Made by a program: the position numbers and the translations under genes. A DNA stretch of 64,000 bases, from assembly GCF_003937915.1 (NCBI RefSeq), contig NZ_RHUM01000001.1, positions 62,001 to 126,000 of the forward strand, in the 5' to 3' direction. The DNA is from Erwinia sp. 198. Its GTDB lineage: Bacteria > Pseudomonadota > Gammaproteobacteria > Enterobacterales > Enterobacteriaceae. Below the pieces are notes generated by a model. It did not search any database. It was not told where the DNA came from and saw only the letters and a list, made by a program, of their open reading frames with translations. This document shows positions 31,518-42,283 of the stretch, one piece after another; the stretch's first letter is position 1, and the number at the start of each line of letters is the position of its first letter.

Positions 31518-32491
31518 TGAGTCGTCCTCGTCGTCGCGGACGCGATATTCACGGTGTCCTGCTGCTGGACAAGCCCGGAGGCCTGTCGTCCAACGACGCG
31601 CTGCAAAAAGTAAAGCGGCTGTTTAACGCTAACCGCGCGGGCCATACGGGCGCGCTCGATCCGCTGGCGACCGGTATGCTGCCAATATGCCTGGGCGAAG
31701 CGACAAAGTTTTCCCGCTATCTGCTCGATTCCGACAAGCGCTATCGCGTGATCGCGCGTCTGGGCCAGCGTACCGATACGTCGGATGCGGACGGTCAGAT
31801 CATCAGTGAGCGACCGGTGAACTTCACGCAGGCGCAGCTTGAAGCCGCGCTGGATCGTTTTCGTGGCGAAACGCAGCAGGTGCCGTCAATGTATTCGGCG
31901 CTCAAGTATCAGGGGCGGAAGCTCTATGAATATGCGCGTGAAGGCATTGAAGTCCCGCGTGAAGCACGCAGCATTACCGTTTACGAACTAAAATTCATTC
32001 GCCTTGAAGGCGACGAGCTGGAGCTGGAAATCCACTGCTCGAAAGGCACCTATATCCGCACCATTACGGACGATTTAGGCGAAATGCTGGGCTGCGGCGC
32101 ACACGTGATTTTCCTGCGTCGTTTGCAGGTCGCAACCTATCCGATCGACGCGATGGTCACGCTGGAGCAGCTGCAGGCGCTTAGCGAAGAGGCCGCGCGT
32201 AACGAGCGTCCGGCAGCTGAGCTGCTCGACCCGTTGCTGATGCCGATGGACAGCCCGGCGGCGGCTTATCCTGAGGTGAACCTGCCTGTCAGTGCGGCGG
32301 CTTACTTCAGGCAGGGCATGCCGGTGCAGGCCGCAAACGTGCCGGACTCGGGGCTGGTGCGCGTTACGGAAGGCGAGGCGCGCCAGTTTATCGGCATGGC
32401 GGAAGTGGCGGAGGATGGCCGCGTTGCGCCGCGTCGACTGGTAGTAGAATATTCCGATGCATCATTTGCGAAAGCCTCAGGCTCAGAGTAG
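31517..32491 (+). CDS. truB: tRNA pseudouridine(55) synthase TruB
   Basis: Makes pseudouridine 55 in the T loop of tRNAs. 324 aa. The catalytic aspartate is D48 in [15 protein letters not shown]. The family motif [18 protein letters not shown] and the C-terminal PUA domain ([20 protein letters not shown]) are present. About ten residues longer than E. coli TruB, with a low-complexity end (SFAKASGSE). Its ATG overlaps the rbfA stop. Confidence 0.97.
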   Translation: MSRPRRRGRDIHGVLLLDKPGGLSSNDALQKVKRLFNANRAGHTGALDPLATGMLPICLGEATKFSRYLLDSDKRYRVIARLGQRTDTSDADGQIISERPVNFTQAQLEAALDRFRGETQQVPSMYSALKYQGRKLYEYAREGIEVPREARSITVYELKFIRLEGDELELEIHCSKGTYIRTITDDLGEMLGCGAHVIFLRRLQVATYPIDAMVTLEQLQALSEEAARNERPAAELLDPLLMPMDSPAAAYPEVNLPVSAAAYFRQGMPVQAANVPDSGLVRVTEGEARQFIGMAEVAEDGRVAPRRLVVEYSDASFAKASGSE

Positions 32492-32568
32492 AATGGCGCG
32501 GCTTTACATTGGGTAGCTGAATTAGAGATCGGCGCCTGTACATTTATCTTAAAATTTGGAGTAGTAAA

Positions 32569-32838
32569 ATGTCTCTAAGTGCAGAAAACAAAGCGCAGAT
32601 CGTTGCTGATTACGGCCGTGATGCTAACGACAGTGGTTCTACCGAAGTTCAGGTTGCTCTGCTGACCGCTCAGATTAACCATCTGCAGGGTCACTTCTCT
32701 GAGCACAAAAAAGACCACCACAGCCGTCGCGGTCTGCTGCGCATGGTTTCACAGCGTCGTAAGCTGCTGGATTACCTGAAGCGTAAAGACGTTGCACGTT
32801 ACACCAGCCTGATCGAGCGTCTGGGTCTGCGTCGCTAA
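32569..32838 (+). CDS. rpsO: 30S ribosomal protein S15
   Basis: Primary-binding protein of the 30S central domain that also represses its own translation in E. coli. 89 aa, [21 protein letters not shown], including the [21 protein letters not shown] core. GGAGTAGT precedes the ATG. Followed by a strong terminator before the pnp leader. Confidence 0.99.
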   Translation: MSLSAENKAQIVADYGRDANDSGSTEVQVALLTAQINHLQGHFSEHKKDHHSRRGLLRMVSQRRKLLDYLKRKDVARYTSLIERLGLRR

Positions 32839-32915
32839 GTCTTACAGTCTGCTCTCCTTGCTTTCGTCGTCCGACAAAGGAAAAGGGAAAAAAGGCAGAT
32901 TTGTGCGAGTTTCGC

Positions 32916-32944
32916 TAAAAAGGGGCCTTTATGGCCCCTTTTTT
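32916..32944 (+). terminator. Terminator after rpsO
   Basis: AAAAGGGGCC pairs with GGCCCCTTTT across a 5-nt loop and runs into more T. It corresponds in position to the E. coli rpsO t1 terminator; readthrough into pnp is expected. Confidence 0.88.
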
Positions 32945-32995
32945 CAGTCGGGCGGCAGCAATCCAGGCCAAACTATTGTATTGTTGCTGAGTGTG

Positions 32996-33086
32996 ATCTT
33001 CAGTTGCAGAGATTCGCGCGGCTAATGAGAGGCTTTGTCCCATAAGGGATTAGGGTTGTCATTAGTCGCGAGGATGCAATGAAGAT
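32996..33086 (+). promoter_or_regulatory. pnp leader hairpin (RNase III/PNPase autoregulation site)
   Basis: A long imperfect stem: ATCTTCA (32996-33002) pairs with TGAAGAT (33080-33086), TTGCA with TGCAA, TCGCG with CGCGA, and CTAATGA (33022-33028) with TCATTAG (33059-33065). An inner TCCC-ATAA-GGGA hairpin caps it. In E. coli this double-stranded leader is cut by RNase III and the product is degraded by PNPase, which represses pnp. It ends 52 bp before the pnp start. Confidence 0.85.
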
Positions 33087-33138
33087 TTAAGAGTCACGGC
33101 GGGAGAAAGCTCTTGCCAGGAACGTTAAGGACATAATT

Positions 33139-35265
33139 TTGCTGAATCCGATCGTAAAAAAATTCCAGTATGGTCAGCATACCGTCACGCTTGAAACCGG
33201 TATGATGGCTCGTCAGGCCACCGCTGCCGTTATGGTCAGCATGGACGACACCGCTGTATTTGTAACCGTAGTTGGCCAGAAAAAAGCCAAGCCGGGTCAG
33301 GACTTTTTCCCACTGACCATCAACTACCAGGAGCGTACCTACGCTGCTGGTCGTATCCCGGGCAGCTTCTTCCGTCGTGAAGGCCGTCCAAGCGAAGGCG
33401 AAACGCTGATTGCGCGTCTGATTGACCGCCCGCTTCGTCCGCTGTTCCCGGAAGGTTTTGTTAACGAAGTCCAGGTGATCGCCACCGTGGTTTCCGTTAA
33501 CCCGCAGGTTAACCCTGATATCGTAGCGATGATCGGCGCTTCCGCCGCGCTGAGCCTGTCCGGTATTCCTTTCAACGGCCCAATCGGCTCTGCACGCGTG
33601 GGTTACATCAACGACCAGTACGTGCTGAACCCGACCAGCGACGAGCTGAAAGAAAGCAAACTGGATCTGGTTGTTGCCGGTACCGAAGGCGCCGTGCTGA
33701 TGGTGGAATCCGAAGCGGAACTGCTGAGCGAAGATCAGATGCTGGGCGCCGTGGTATTTGGCCACGAGCAGCAGCAGGTTGTTATCGAAAACATTAAGGC
33801 GCTGGTTGCCGAAGCGGGCAAACCTCGCTGGGAATGGCAGCCGGAAGCGGTTAACGAAGCGCTGAACAGCCGCATCGCCGCGCTGGCCGAATCCCGTCTG
33901 AGCGACGCTTACCGCATCACCGAAAAACAGGAGCGTTACGCTCAGGTTGACGTGATCAAATCTGAAACCACAGCGGCGCTGCTGGCGGAAGACGCCAGCC
34001 TGGACGAAGGCGAAATCAGCGATATCCTGCACGGTCTGGAAAAGAACGTGGTGCGTAGCCGCATTCTGCGTGGCGAGCCGCGTATCGACGGTCGTGAAAA
34101 AGACATGATCCGTGGTCTGGACGTGCGCACCGGCGTGCTGCCACGTACTCACGGCTCCGCGCTGTTTACCCGTGGCGAAACTCAGGCGCTGGTAACGGCG
34201 ACGCTGGGCACCGCGCGTGACGCACAGAACCTGGACGAGTTGATGGGCGAACGTACCGACAACTTCCTGTTCCACTACAACTTCCCTCCGTACTCCGTGG
34301 GTGAGACCGGTATGGTTGGTTCGCCTAAGCGTCGTGAAATCGGTCACGGTCGTCTGGCGAAGCGCGGCGTGCTGGCCGTAATGCCGAAAGGCGACGCGTT
34401 CCCGTACACCGTACGTGTAGTGTCAGAAATTACCGAATCCAACGGCTCATCGTCTATGGCTTCCGTATGCGGCGCTTCACTGGCGCTGATGGACGCGGGC
34501 GTGCCGATCAAAGCGGCCGTAGCCGGTATCGCGATGGGTCTGGTTAAAGACAACGATAACTTTGTCGTGCTGTCAGATATCCTGGGCGATGAAGATCACC
34601 TGGGCGACATGGACTTCAAAGTAGCCGGTAGCCGTGAAGGCATCACCGCGCTGCAGATGGACATCAAAATCGAAGGTATCACCCGTGAAATCATGCAGGT
34701 GGCACTGAACCAGGCTAAAGGCGCGCGTCTGCATATTCTGGGCGTGATGGAACAGGCTATCAGTACGCCACGCGGCGATATCTCGCAGTTTGCTCCGCGC
34801 ATCCATACCATCAAGATCAGCCCGGACAAGATTAAAGACGTGATCGGTAAAGGTGGTTCTGTGATCCGTGCGCTGACTGAAGAGACCGGCACCACCATCG
34901 AAATCGAAGATGACGGTACCGTGAAAATCGCGGCAACCGACGGTGATAAAGCGAAGTTTGCTATCCGCCGTATCGAAGAGATCACCGCAGAAATCGAAGT
35001 GGGCCGCATTTACAACGGTAAAGTAACCCGCATCGTCGACTTCGGCGCCTTCGTAGCTATCGGCGGCGGTAAAGAAGGTCTGGTGCATATTTCTCAAATC
35101 GCCGACAAGCGCGTTGAGAAAGTCACTGACTATCTGCAGATGGGCCAGGAAGTCCCGGTGAAAGTTCTGGAAGTTGATCGTCAGGGCCGCGTTCGCCTGA
35201 GCATCAAGGAAGCGGCCGAGCCGGAAGCGGCTGCGGCGCCTGCGCCAGAAGCTTCAGCAGAATAA
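33139..35265 (+). CDS. pnp: Polyribonucleotide nucleotidyltransferase (PNPase)
   Basis: 3'-to-5' phosphorolytic exoribonuclease of the RNA degradosome. 708 aa. TTG start ([20 protein letters not shown]), the start codon also used in E. coli, after AAGGA. Two RNase PH domains (about 1-210 and 310-545), then KH ([21 protein letters not shown], near 555-600) and S1 ([29 protein letters not shown]). The C-terminus is a short Ala/Pro/Glu tail. Feedback-regulated through the leader hairpin upstream. Confidence 0.98.
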   Translation: MLNPIVKKFQYGQHTVTLETGMMARQATAAVMVSMDDTAVFVTVVGQKKAKPGQDFFPLTINYQERTYAAGRIPGSFFRREGRPSEGETLIARLIDRPLRPLFPEGFVNEVQVIATVVSVNPQVNPDIVAMIGASAALSLSGIPFNGPIGSARVGYINDQYVLNPTSDELKESKLDLVVAGTEGAVLMVESEAELLSEDQMLGAVVFGHEQQQVVIENIKALVAEAGKPRWEWQPEAVNEALNSRIAALAESRLSDAYRITEKQERYAQVDVIKSETTAALLAEDASLDEGEISDILHGLEKNVVRSRILRGEPRIDGREKDMIRGLDVRTGVLPRTHGSALFTRGETQALVTATLGTARDAQNLDELMGERTDNFLFHYNFPPYSVGETGMVGSPKRREIGHGRLAKRGVLAVMPKGDAFPYTVRVVSEITESNGSSSMASVCGASLALMDAGVPIKAAVAGIAMGLVKDNDNFVVLSDILGDEDHLGDMDFKVAGSREGITALQMDIKIEGITREIMQVALNQAKGARLHILGVMEQAISTPRGDISQFAPRIHTIKISPDKIKDVIGKGGSVIRALTEETGTTIEIEDDGTVKIAATDGDKAKFAIRRIEEITAEIEVGRIYNGKVTRIVDFGAFVAIGGGKEGLVHISQIADKRVEKVTDYLQMGQEVPVKVLEVDRQGRVRLSIKEAAEPEAAAAPAPEASAE

Positions 35266-35276
35266 GCAGCACACTA

Positions 35277-35302
35277 AGCTCTTCGCGGCGACGCGAAGAG
35301 CT
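35277..35302 (+). terminator. Strong hairpin after pnp
   Basis: AGCTCTTCGCG-GCGA-CGCGAAGAGCT is a perfect 11-bp stem with a GCGA tetraloop, 11 bp after the pnp stop. No T run follows, so it is more likely a 3'-end barrier or attenuator than a full terminator. nlpI follows after 87 bp. Confidence 0.6.
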
Positions 35303-35389
35303 GTTCCATCGCGAGGACAGGACGACACCTTGTGCACGGCAGGCGGATGAAAGGATGTTCATCCCATTGTTTGTATTTGGGAGTGGTGA

Positions 35390-36274
35390 ATGAAGCCTTT
35401 TTTGCGCTGGTGTTTCGTTGCGACAGCTTTAACGCTGGCAGGATGCAGCAACCCGGATTGGCGTAACAACGAGGTTTTGGCTGTTCCGCTACAGCCTACG
35501 TTGCAGCAGGAAGTGATCCTGGCGCGCATGGAACAAATACTTGCCAGTCGGGCATTAACCGATGATGAACGCGCACAGCTGTTATATGAGCGCGGAGTGT
35601 TGTATGATAGTTTAGGTTTGAGAGCACTGGCGCGAAATGATTTTTCACAAGCGCTGTCTGTCAGACCGGATATGCCGGAAGTATTCAATTACTTAGGCAT
35701 ATATCTGACGCAGGCAGGCAATTTTGATGCTGCCTACGAAGCGTTTGATTCTGTACTTGAGCTTGATCCAACTTACAATTACGCGCGTTTAAATCGCGGA
35801 ATCGCACTCTACTACGGTGGAAGATTTAAACTAGCGCAAGATGATCTGCTGGCGTTTTATCAAGACGATCCTAACGATCCTTTCCGCAGCCTGTGGCTCT
35901 ATCTCGATGAACGTGAGATGAGCGCTGATAAGGCAGAAGTGGCGCTGAGACAGCGTTACGATAAGGCGGACAGAGACCAATGGGGATGGAATATTGTCGA
36001 GTTCTACCTGGGCCGTATCAGCGAAAAAACGCTGATGGAGAGGCTCAAGGCGGACGCAACGGATAACACCTCGCTCGCTGAACATCTCAGTGAAACCAAC
36101 TTCTATTTAGGTAAGCACTACCTAAGTCTGGGGGAGAAGGACAACGCAGAAGCGTTGTTCAAGCTGACGGTTGCCAACAACGTCCATAACTTTGTTGAGC
36201 ACCGATATGCATTGTTGGAGCTGGCGCTACTCGGCCAGACACAAGACGATTTATCAGAATCTGACCAGCAATAG
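35390..36274 (+). CDS. nlpI: Outer-membrane lipoprotein NlpI
   Basis: TPR lipoprotein that acts as adaptor for the protease Prc to degrade the endopeptidase MepS and scaffolds peptidoglycan enzymes. 294 aa, the E. coli length. The lipobox LAGC gives lipidated C19 in [19 protein letters not shown] repeats are visible around [24 protein letters not shown] and [24 protein letters not shown]. Ribosome site GGGAGTGGTGA. Confidence 0.97.
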   Translation: MKPFLRWCFVATALTLAGCSNPDWRNNEVLAVPLQPTLQQEVILARMEQILASRALTDDERAQLLYERGVLYDSLGLRALARNDFSQALSVRPDMPEVFNYLGIYLTQAGNFDAAYEAFDSVLELDPTYNYARLNRGIALYYGGRFKLAQDDLLAFYQDDPNDPFRSLWLYLDEREMSADKAEVALRQRYDKADRDQWGWNIVEFYLGRISEKTLMERLKADATDNTSLAEHLSETNFYLGKHYLSLGEKDNAEALFKLTVANNVHNFVEHRYALLELALLGQTQDDLSESDQQ

Positions 36275-36377
36275 CTGACGAACTTTTTTTGCCTGATTTT
36301 TGAAATGTCATCATCTTCACGGGTGAGGGCTTTCTTGTTCGTCGAAACCACTAATTTGAGCCGGTTCACACTTTTTG

Positions 36378-36434
36378 ATGAAAATGACTGAATGTTTTCA
36401 CGACGAGTTATGTAGACTGGCCGCCGCAATCTAA
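36378..36434 (+). CDS. yrbN: Leader peptide YrbN upstream of deaD
   Basis: An 18-codon open frame, [18 protein letters not shown], in the nlpI-deaD gap, where E. coli encodes the small protein YrbN; the [10 protein letters not shown] core is what I recognise. A second in-frame ATG (36384) could also be the start. The stop codon is embedded in TAAGAGG, the ribosome site of deaD, and deaD starts 16 bp downstream. That layout suggests translational coupling or cold-shock control of deaD. No good Shine-Dalgarno is seen for the peptide itself. Too short to judge function. Confidence 0.7.
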   Translation: MKMTECFHDELCRLAAAI

Positions 36435-36450
36435 GAGGCACGTGTACTAC

Positions 36451-38349
36451 ATGACTGAAATTGAAACCACTTTTGCTGACCTGGGTCTGAACGAATCCAT
36501 CCTCGAATCACTTAACGGCATGGGCTATGTTAAGCCATCTCCGATCCAGGCAGAGTGTATCCCACATCTGCTGGCGGGCCGTGACGTATTGGGTATGGCA
36601 CAGACCGGTAGCGGCAAAACCGCAGCGTTCTCGCTGCCACTGCTACACAACATTGACAGCAGCCTGAAAGCCCCACAAATCCTGGTGCTGGCACCAACTC
36701 GTGAGTTGGCGGTTCAGGTTGCGGAAGCCGTAACTGAATTCTCTAAACACATGCGCGGTCTTAACGTAGTGGCCCTTTACGGCGGCCAGCGTTACGACGT
36801 ACAGCTGCGTGCGCTACGCCAGGGTCCACAGGTTGTTGTGGGTACCCCTGGTCGTCTGCTGGATCACCTGAAACGCGGCACGTTAGACCTTTCTAACCTG
36901 CGCGGCCTGGTGCTGGACGAAGCCGATGAAATGCTGCGTATGGGCTTCATCGAAGACGTTGAAACGATTATGGCGCAGATCCCGGCCGATCATCAGACCG
37001 CGCTGTTCTCTGCCACCATGCCGGAAGCGATTCGTCGTATCACCAAACGCTTCATGAAAGATCCACAGGAAGTGCGTATTCAGTCAAGTCTGACCACGCG
37101 TCCTGACATCAGCCAGAGCTACTGGACCGCTTACGGTCGTAAGACTGACGCGCTGGTACGCTTCCTGGAGTCGGAAGATTTTGATGCAGCGATTATCTTC
37201 GTGCGCACCAAAAACGCCACGCTGGAAGTGGCCGAAGCGCTGGAGCGCAGCGGTTATAACAGTGCGGCCCTGAACGGCGACATGAATCAGGCGCTGCGTG
37301 AGCAGACCCTGGAGCGTCTGAAAGACGGTCGTCTGGATATCCTGATCGCTACCGACGTAGCGGCACGTGGTCTGGACGTTGAGCGTATCAGCCTGGTGGT
37401 GAACTACGACATCCCAATGGATGCTGAATCTTACGTTCACCGTATCGGCCGTACCGGTCGTGCAGGTCGTGCCGGCCGTGCGCTGCTGTTCGTTGAGAAC
37501 CGCGAGCGTCGTCTGCTGCGCAACATCGAACGCACCATGAAGCTGACTATTCCTGAAGTAGAGCTGCCAAACGCAGAGCTGCTGGGTCAGCGTCGCCTGG
37601 CCAAGTTCGCCGCTAAAGTTCAGCAGCAGCTGGAAAGCAGCGATCTGGAACAGTACCGTGCGCTGCTGAGCAAAATGCAGCCTGCGGAAGAAGAGCTGGA
37701 TATTGAAACGCTGGCTGCCGCGCTGCTGAAAATGGCACAGGGCGAACGTCCGCTGATCGTTCCGGCAGATCCGGCTCCACGTCCGCGTCGTGAGTTCAAA
37801 GAGCGTGACGATCGTCGCGGCGACCGTCCGGACCGTGGTCCTCGCGAAGCCCGTGACGGCGATCGTCCACGTCGTGAACGTCGTGACGTTGGCGATATGG
37901 AAGTTTACCGTATCGAAGTGGGTCGTGATGACGGTGTTGAAGTTCGCCATATCGTTGGCGCTATCGCTAACGAAGGCGATATCAGCAGCCGCTACATCGG
38001 CAACATCAAGCTGTTTGGTACGCACTCCACTATCGAACTACCAAAAGGCATGCCGGGCGACATTCTGTCTCATTTCACCCGCACGCGTATTCTGAACAAG
38101 CCGATGAATATGCAGCTGATTGGTGATGCGCAGCCTCGCAGCAACGATCGTGGCGGTGAACGTCGCGGTAGTGGTGCACCAGGTCGCGGCGGCTTCGGCG
38201 GCGCGCGTAGCGAAGGTGGACGTAGCGAAGGCGGTCGTCGTTTCAGCAACGAGCGTAGCGGCGAGCGTCGTTCGGGCGGCTTCAGCCGTGACGGTCGTGC
38301 GCCACGTCGTGAAGATGGCGCAGCGCCGACTCGTCGTCGTGATGCCTAA
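36451..38349 (+). CDS. deaD: Cold-shock DEAD-box RNA helicase DeaD (CsdA)
   Basis: RNA helicase for 50S assembly and mRNA unfolding at low temperature. 632 aa from [14 protein letters not shown] at 36451; a GTG three codons earlier is too close to the AAGAGG site. Motifs in order: Q motif ([13 protein letters not shown]), [39 protein letters not shown] DbpA-like RNA-binding domain ([23 protein letters not shown]) and an Arg/Gly/Ser-rich tail follow. In E. coli mtr lies between deaD and yhbW; it is absent here. Confidence 0.98.
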   Translation: MTEIETTFADLGLNESILESLNGMGYVKPSPIQAECIPHLLAGRDVLGMAQTGSGKTAAFSLPLLHNIDSSLKAPQILVLAPTRELAVQVAEAVTEFSKHMRGLNVVALYGGQRYDVQLRALRQGPQVVVGTPGRLLDHLKRGTLDLSNLRGLVLDEADEMLRMGFIEDVETIMAQIPADHQTALFSATMPEAIRRITKRFMKDPQEVRIQSSLTTRPDISQSYWTAYGRKTDALVRFLESEDFDAAIIFVRTKNATLEVAEALERSGYNSAALNGDMNQALREQTLERLKDGRLDILIATDVAARGLDVERISLVVNYDIPMDAESYVHRIGRTGRAGRAGRALLFVENRERRLLRNIERTMKLTIPEVELPNAELLGQRRLAKFAAKVQQQLESSDLEQYRALLSKMQPAEEELDIETLAAALLKMAQGERPLIVPADPAPRPRREFKERDDRRGDRPDRGPREARDGDRPRRERRDVGDMEVYRIEVGRDDGVEVRHIVGAIANEGDISSRYIGNIKLFGTHSTIELPKGMPGDILSHFTRTRILNKPMNMQLIGDAQPRSNDRGGERRGSGAPGRGGFGGARSEGGRSEGGRRFSNERSGERRSGGFSRDGRAPRREDGAAPTRRRDA

Positions 38350-38367
38350 TCACTGCTAGCCAGTCTG

Positions 38368-38402
38368 ATGCCGGTCACTGAAAAGTGACCGGCATTTTTT
38401 TT
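38368..38402 (+). terminator. Terminator after deaD
   Basis: ATGCCGGTCACT pairs with AGTGACCGGCAT around a short loop, and eight T follow. It lies 19 bp after the deaD stop and faces the convergent yhbW. Confidence 0.9.
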
Positions 38403-38497
38403 ACCCTCAATAAAACGAACGGGGGCAGGGGGACGAATGCGTCAGGCGGGAATAGGTTTAGCAGCGGGCGAGGGAGTGGCTTCCCCCGCCATTTCGG

Positions 38498-39505
38498 TTA
38501 CAGCGAGCGATAGGCTTCCATGGCCAGCGCAAACGAGCGCAGCCTCGCTTCTCTGTCAAAAATCTGGCCGTTCACCATGATTTCATCCGCCTGGGTTTCC
38601 CGCATTAGCGCAGACAGACCGTGACGCACTTTATCCAGATCGCCGACAATCGACATGCTTAACGCCTGCTGCACGCCATACTGCTCGGACGGCGACCACA
38701 GGTTATCCATATTTTCCACCGGCGCAGGCAGCGGGCCTGGCTGACCGCGACGCAGATTGACGAACTGCTGCTGCATGGAGGTAAACAGGAAACGGGCGTC
38801 GCGCTCGCTGTCGGCGGCAACCACGTTAACGCAAACCATCGCGTGCGGCTGCGCCAGACGAGCCGAAGGCTTAAAGTTTTCGCGATAGAGGTGCAGCGCC
38901 TGGAACAGCATATCGGGCGCAAAATGCGAGGCGAAAGCGAACGGCAGGCCCAGCTTCGCCGCGAGCTGGGCGCTGTAAAGGCTGGAGCCAAGCAGCCAGA
39001 CGGGGATTTTCAGGCCCAGGCCCGGCACAGGCTGAACGGCGGGCGCTTCGCCCTGTTCGGCGTCGAACCAGCCGACTATCTCGGCCACGTCGGCCGGGAA
39101 GTTATCCACGTGACCGCCCATATGGCGACGCAGCGCCATCATAGTGCGCTGATCGGAGCCGGGCGCGCGTCCCAGACCTAAATCAATGCGTCCCGGATAG
39201 AGGGACTCCAGCGTGCCGAACTGCTCGGCAATCACCAGCGGCGAATGGTTTGGCAGCATCACGCCGCCGGAACCGAGCCGTAGCGTGCTGGTATTGGCGG
39301 CAAGATAGCCGATCAGCACCGACGTCGCCGCGCTGGCGATGCCGGTCATATTGTGGTGTTCAGCCAGCCAGTAGCGGTTGAAGCCAAGTTGCTCCGCCTG
39401 CTGCGCCATCGCCAGCGAGGTATGAAAAGCGTCACGCGCGGTCGCGCCCTGAGGGATCGGGGCCAGATCGAGCACGGACAGGGAGGCAGTTTTTTTATCA
39501 GACAT
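38498..39505 (-). CDS. yhbW: Luciferase-like monooxygenase family protein YhbW
   Basis: Flavin-dependent bacterial-luciferase-type oxidoreductase of unknown substrate. 335 aa, as in E. coli YhbW. Family features: [62 protein letters not shown] (flavin and phosphate binding) and the C-terminal [11 protein letters not shown]. Transcribed separately from ubiUV, 167 bp upstream of its start. Confidence 0.94.
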   Translation of the reverse strand: MSDKKTASLSVLDLAPIPQGATARDAFHTSLAMAQQAEQLGFNRYWLAEHHNMTGIASAATSVLIGYLAANTSTLRLGSGGVMLPNHSPLVIAEQFGTLESLYPGRIDLGLGRAPGSDQRTMMALRRHMGGHVDNFPADVAEIVGWFDAEQGEAPAVQPVPGLGLKIPVWLLGSSLYSAQLAAKLGLPFAFASHFAPDMLFQALHLYRENFKPSARLAQPHAMVCVNVVAADSERDARFLFTSMQQQFVNLRRGQPGPLPAPVENMDNLWSPSEQYGVQQALSMSIVGDLDKVRHGLSALMRETQADEIMVNGQIFDREARLRSFALAMEAYRSL

Positions 39506-39672
39506 AATCGCTCACTTTATTTCCAGGCTACGCGCCTGCGCAAATACACAGCCTAAGCGATCTTCGGGTAAGCGGATTGGCAATTTGCAGCACTTTACGC
39601 GAGCCCTGGACGTGAAGAAAGATAAGTGTGCCTTCACTGCGCTAAACGAAATGTCGCCTGACCAACGGCGCG

Positions 39673-40551
39673 TTACTCCACCAGCGTCAGGCCGGCCATT
39701 TGCCGCCAGTAGCCGTTACAGTGCTGCTGATCGATCAGCGTTAACGGCGCATGGCCCTTTTCATTAGCGTAAAAGGCATTAATTACTTCCAGCGTGTCGG
39801 TTCCCTGCGGTGAGAAACGGACAATGTCCACCAATCCCTGCATGGAAACCAGATCGTTCCCCAGATTATAGCAGTAGCCGCTCATGGTCTGGATGCCGTT
39901 CAGCACAAACACCTGCCGATCTTCCTGAGAGCGCACCGCTCGGCCGTGAGGGTAGTTAATACAGCAAGTCTGGCAATTGTCTTTGCTGCGATCTTCGGCG
40001 CGGGCGGTAAAGCAGCGGGCGGAGAGCGCCAGCGGCAGATAGCCGTACCCCAGCACCTCTACGTCGAATTGCCCGCGGATCCCCAGCTCTTCGCACTGGG
40101 CTAACAGCGCGCCGAGCCAGTCGCGTGAAAGCTCGACCGGCATACACCAGCGCACCATACCCAGTTTGTGCAGCAGGCGCAGCGTCATGGCGTTATAACA
40201 GTTCAGCGCGTGGCCGGCGACAAAAGGCAGGCCCGCTTCCGCAGCCATATGCACCGTGCCCATATCGTTGGCTTCAATCAGAAATTCGCCGTTATCAACA
40301 TAGCGCTTCAGCTCGGTTAGCTCGGAAGGCGACTCAACCAGCGCCAGGGTGCTTAGCGTAACCTGCTTGCCCGCGCCGACCAGTTCTTTCGCCAGCGCCA
40401 TCCACTCGGCGAATTTAACGGCGCGGCGTTTACTGCACACCGCCTCGCCCAGATAGATAATGTCGGCCTGGCTGGCGGCGGCGGCCTGGTAGAAAGCGTA
40501 CAGATCTTCTTTCGGCCAGTACCAAAGCACCGGCCCTAACGCATACTTCAT
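39673..40551 (-). CDS. ubiV: Anaerobic ubiquinone hydroxylation protein UbiV
   Basis: U32-family Fe-S protein that forms a heterodimer with UbiU and hydroxylates ubiquinone precursors without O2. Start MKYALGPVLWYWPKE at 40551 gives 292 aa as in E. coli. The cluster cysteines include the one in EAVCSKRR and the set CFTARAEDRSKDNCQTCCINYP. Starts 8 bp after the ubiU stop, so it is the second gene of ubiUV. Confidence 0.96.
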   Translation of the reverse strand: MKYALGPVLWYWPKEDLYAFYQAAAASQADIIYLGEAVCSKRRAVKFAEWMALAKELVGAGKQVTLSTLALVESPSELTELKRYVDNGEFLIEANDMGTVHMAAEAGLPFVAGHALNCYNAMTLRLLHKLGMVRWCMPVELSRDWLGALLAQCEELGIRGQFDVEVLGYGYLPLALSARCFTARAEDRSKDNCQTCCINYPHGRAVRSQEDRQVFVLNGIQTMSGYCYNLGNDLVSMQGLVDIVRFSPQGTDTLEVINAFYANEKGHAPLTLIDQQHCNGYWRQMAGLTLVE

Positions 40552-40559
40552 GATTTTTC

Positions 40560-41555
40560 CTACTGCCATTGACGATGGTAAGCACCCAGCGTGGTTTGTG
40601 CCCCTTCGCTCAGGGCGCTGAGCGCGGACATCCAGTGCTGCTGCACGGCAAAATTCTGCGGATCTGCCTTGCAGCGATCGATAGCCTGTCGCCAGATTTG
40701 CGTCACTTGTTGCACATAGGCCGGGCTGCGCTGACGGCCTTCGATTTTCACCGAGGCGATATTCATGCCCAGCAGCGTGGGCAGCAGCTCAAGCGTGTTC
40801 AGGCTGGTCGGTTCCTCCAGCGTGTGGTAAGCCGTCTCCTCCACCTTATAACGGCCTTTACACAAGGTAGGGTAACCGGCGTTTTCCTGAGCGCCATAGC
40901 GGTCAATCAGCACGTTGTTCAGGCGGGATTCCAGTCCGTCTGGCGTTTGCTGCCAGCGAACAAAACGGGCGGGCGAGCAGGCGCCTACGGTATTAGGCGA
41001 CTCGCCGGTCAGCCAGGAAGAGAGGTAGCAGCGACCTTCGGCCATAATGCACAGGCTGCCGAAGGCAAAGACCTCCAGCGGGACGGGCGACGAGCGGGCA
41101 AGCTGGCGAACCTGATGCACGGAAAGCACGCGCGGCAGCACCACGCGCGCAACGTCAAAATGGCGCTGATAGAATTTTATCGCTTCGCTGTTGGTGGCCG
41201 AAGCCTGCACGGAAACGTGTCGCTCAATATGAGGATAGCGGCTTGCCGCGTATTCCAGCATGGCGATATCGGCCAGGATCAGCGCGTCCACGCCCGCGTC
41301 GGCCGCGCTGTCTATTGCGTTTTCCCAGCGTGCATAGCCGGATGGATGGGCGAAAGTATTAATCGCAACATGCAGTTTGCGTCTATGCTGATGAACGTAG
41401 CGAGCGGCCTCTTCCAGCCGTTTTGCCGTGAAGTTAAGGCCGGCGAAATGACGGGCATTGGTATCATCTTTCAGCCCAACGTAGACAGCATCTGCGCCGC
41501 TGGCGATGGCCGCCTTCAGGGCCGGTAGATTGCCGGCAGGACAAAGCAGTTCCAT
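40560..41555 (-). CDS. ubiU: Anaerobic ubiquinone hydroxylation protein UbiU
   Basis: U32-peptidase-like 4Fe-4S protein, partner of UbiV in O2-independent ubiquinone biosynthesis. 331 aa from MELLCPAGNLPALKAAI at 41555, the E. coli start; upstream in-frame extensions are rejected. Four cluster cysteines are visible: two in FGSLCIMAEGRCYLSSWLTG, one in GACSPARF and one in YPTLCKGRY. Divergent from ubiT across 200 bp. The pairing with ubiT is the known anaerobic ubiquinone locus. Confidence 0.96.
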   Translation of the reverse strand: MELLCPAGNLPALKAAIASGADAVYVGLKDDTNARHFAGLNFTAKRLEEAARYVHQHRRKLHVAINTFAHPSGYARWENAIDSAADAGVDALILADIAMLEYAASRYPHIERHVSVQASATNSEAIKFYQRHFDVARVVLPRVLSVHQVRQLARSSPVPLEVFAFGSLCIMAEGRCYLSSWLTGESPNTVGACSPARFVRWQQTPDGLESRLNNVLIDRYGAQENAGYPTLCKGRYKVEETAYHTLEEPTSLNTLELLPTLLGMNIASVKIEGRQRSPAYVQQVTQIWRQAIDRCKADPQNFAVQQHWMSALSALSEGAQTTLGAYHRQWQ

Positions 41556-41755
41556 ATAAGATCCCGTAAGCAAGAGAGCAAAGAAGTTTACCCTTCTCCG
41601 CCGTGCCATTTTTTGATGCAGGGCAGTGAAAAGCGTAACGATCGCCATAACTTTTATGACGAAGCCCGCAAGGTTCGCGCACTTTGTTGATCCAACTGCC
41701 TTACGAGATCCTGCAATATGGCAAAATAGCTGAAATTTTATCTGAAGGAGTGATA

Positions 41756-42283
41756 ATGGTGTTTAACCCGTTACGCGCGCAGCTGGTTCGCAAAGGCCCG
41801 CAGTGGCTGCGTCTGCCGCTACAATTTGCCCCCTTTGCCGCTAAAAAACATTTTTTGCAGCAGCTGCTGAGCTGGCAATTTCACTATGCACTGGCGGAAG
41901 GTGAGTTAAACTTTTTGCAGGGGCACTGGTTAGGTGTTGAAATCCGCGATTTGGGGCTGCGTTGGGCAACCACCGTTGAGCAGGGCGCGTTGCGGGTAGC
42001 CGATCGGGCCGAGGCGGATGTGTGGTTTCGCGGCGATGTAAACGACCTGCTGCTGGTGGCGGCGCGTCGGCGCGATCCGGATACGCTGTTTTTTCAGCGT
42101 CGGCTGGCGATCGAAGGCGATACCGAGCTGGGGCTGGAAGTCAAAAATCTGATGGATGCTATCGAGCTTGAGACTATGCCGAAGCCGCTGCGAATCGGAT
42201 TAATGCAGCTGGCTGATTTTATTGAGGCAGGACTGACTGAGGACGCGGCTGCAACAGCAGATCGCGCAGGTGTAACATGTTAA
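41756..42283 (+). CDS. ubiT: Ubiquinone biosynthesis accessory factor UbiT (SCP2 domain)
   Basis: SCP2-like lipid carrier needed for anaerobic ubiquinone synthesis with UbiUV. 175 aa from MVFNPLRAQLVRKGPQWL at 41756, immediately after an AAGGAG site; an upstream in-frame start is rejected. The SCP2 signature RRDPDTLFFQRRLAIEGDTELGLEVKNLMDAIE is strongly conserved. Its stop overlaps the yhbS start by 7 bp. Confidence 0.95.
   Translation: MVFNPLRAQLVRKGPQWLRLPLQFAPFAAKKHFLQQLLSWQFHYALAEGELNFLQGHWLGVEIRDLGLRWATTVEQGALRVADRAEADVWFRGDVNDLLLVAARRRDPDTLFFQRRLAIEGDTELGLEVKNLMDAIELETMPKPLRIGLMQLADFIEAGLTEDAAATADRAGVTC

Noticed and set aside
41556-41755. FNR site in the ubiU-ubiT divergent region.
   Set aside because: TTGTTGATCCAA and TTGATGCAGGGCAG resemble parts of the consensus but neither has both half-sites at the right spacing, although anaerobic control would be biologically sensible.
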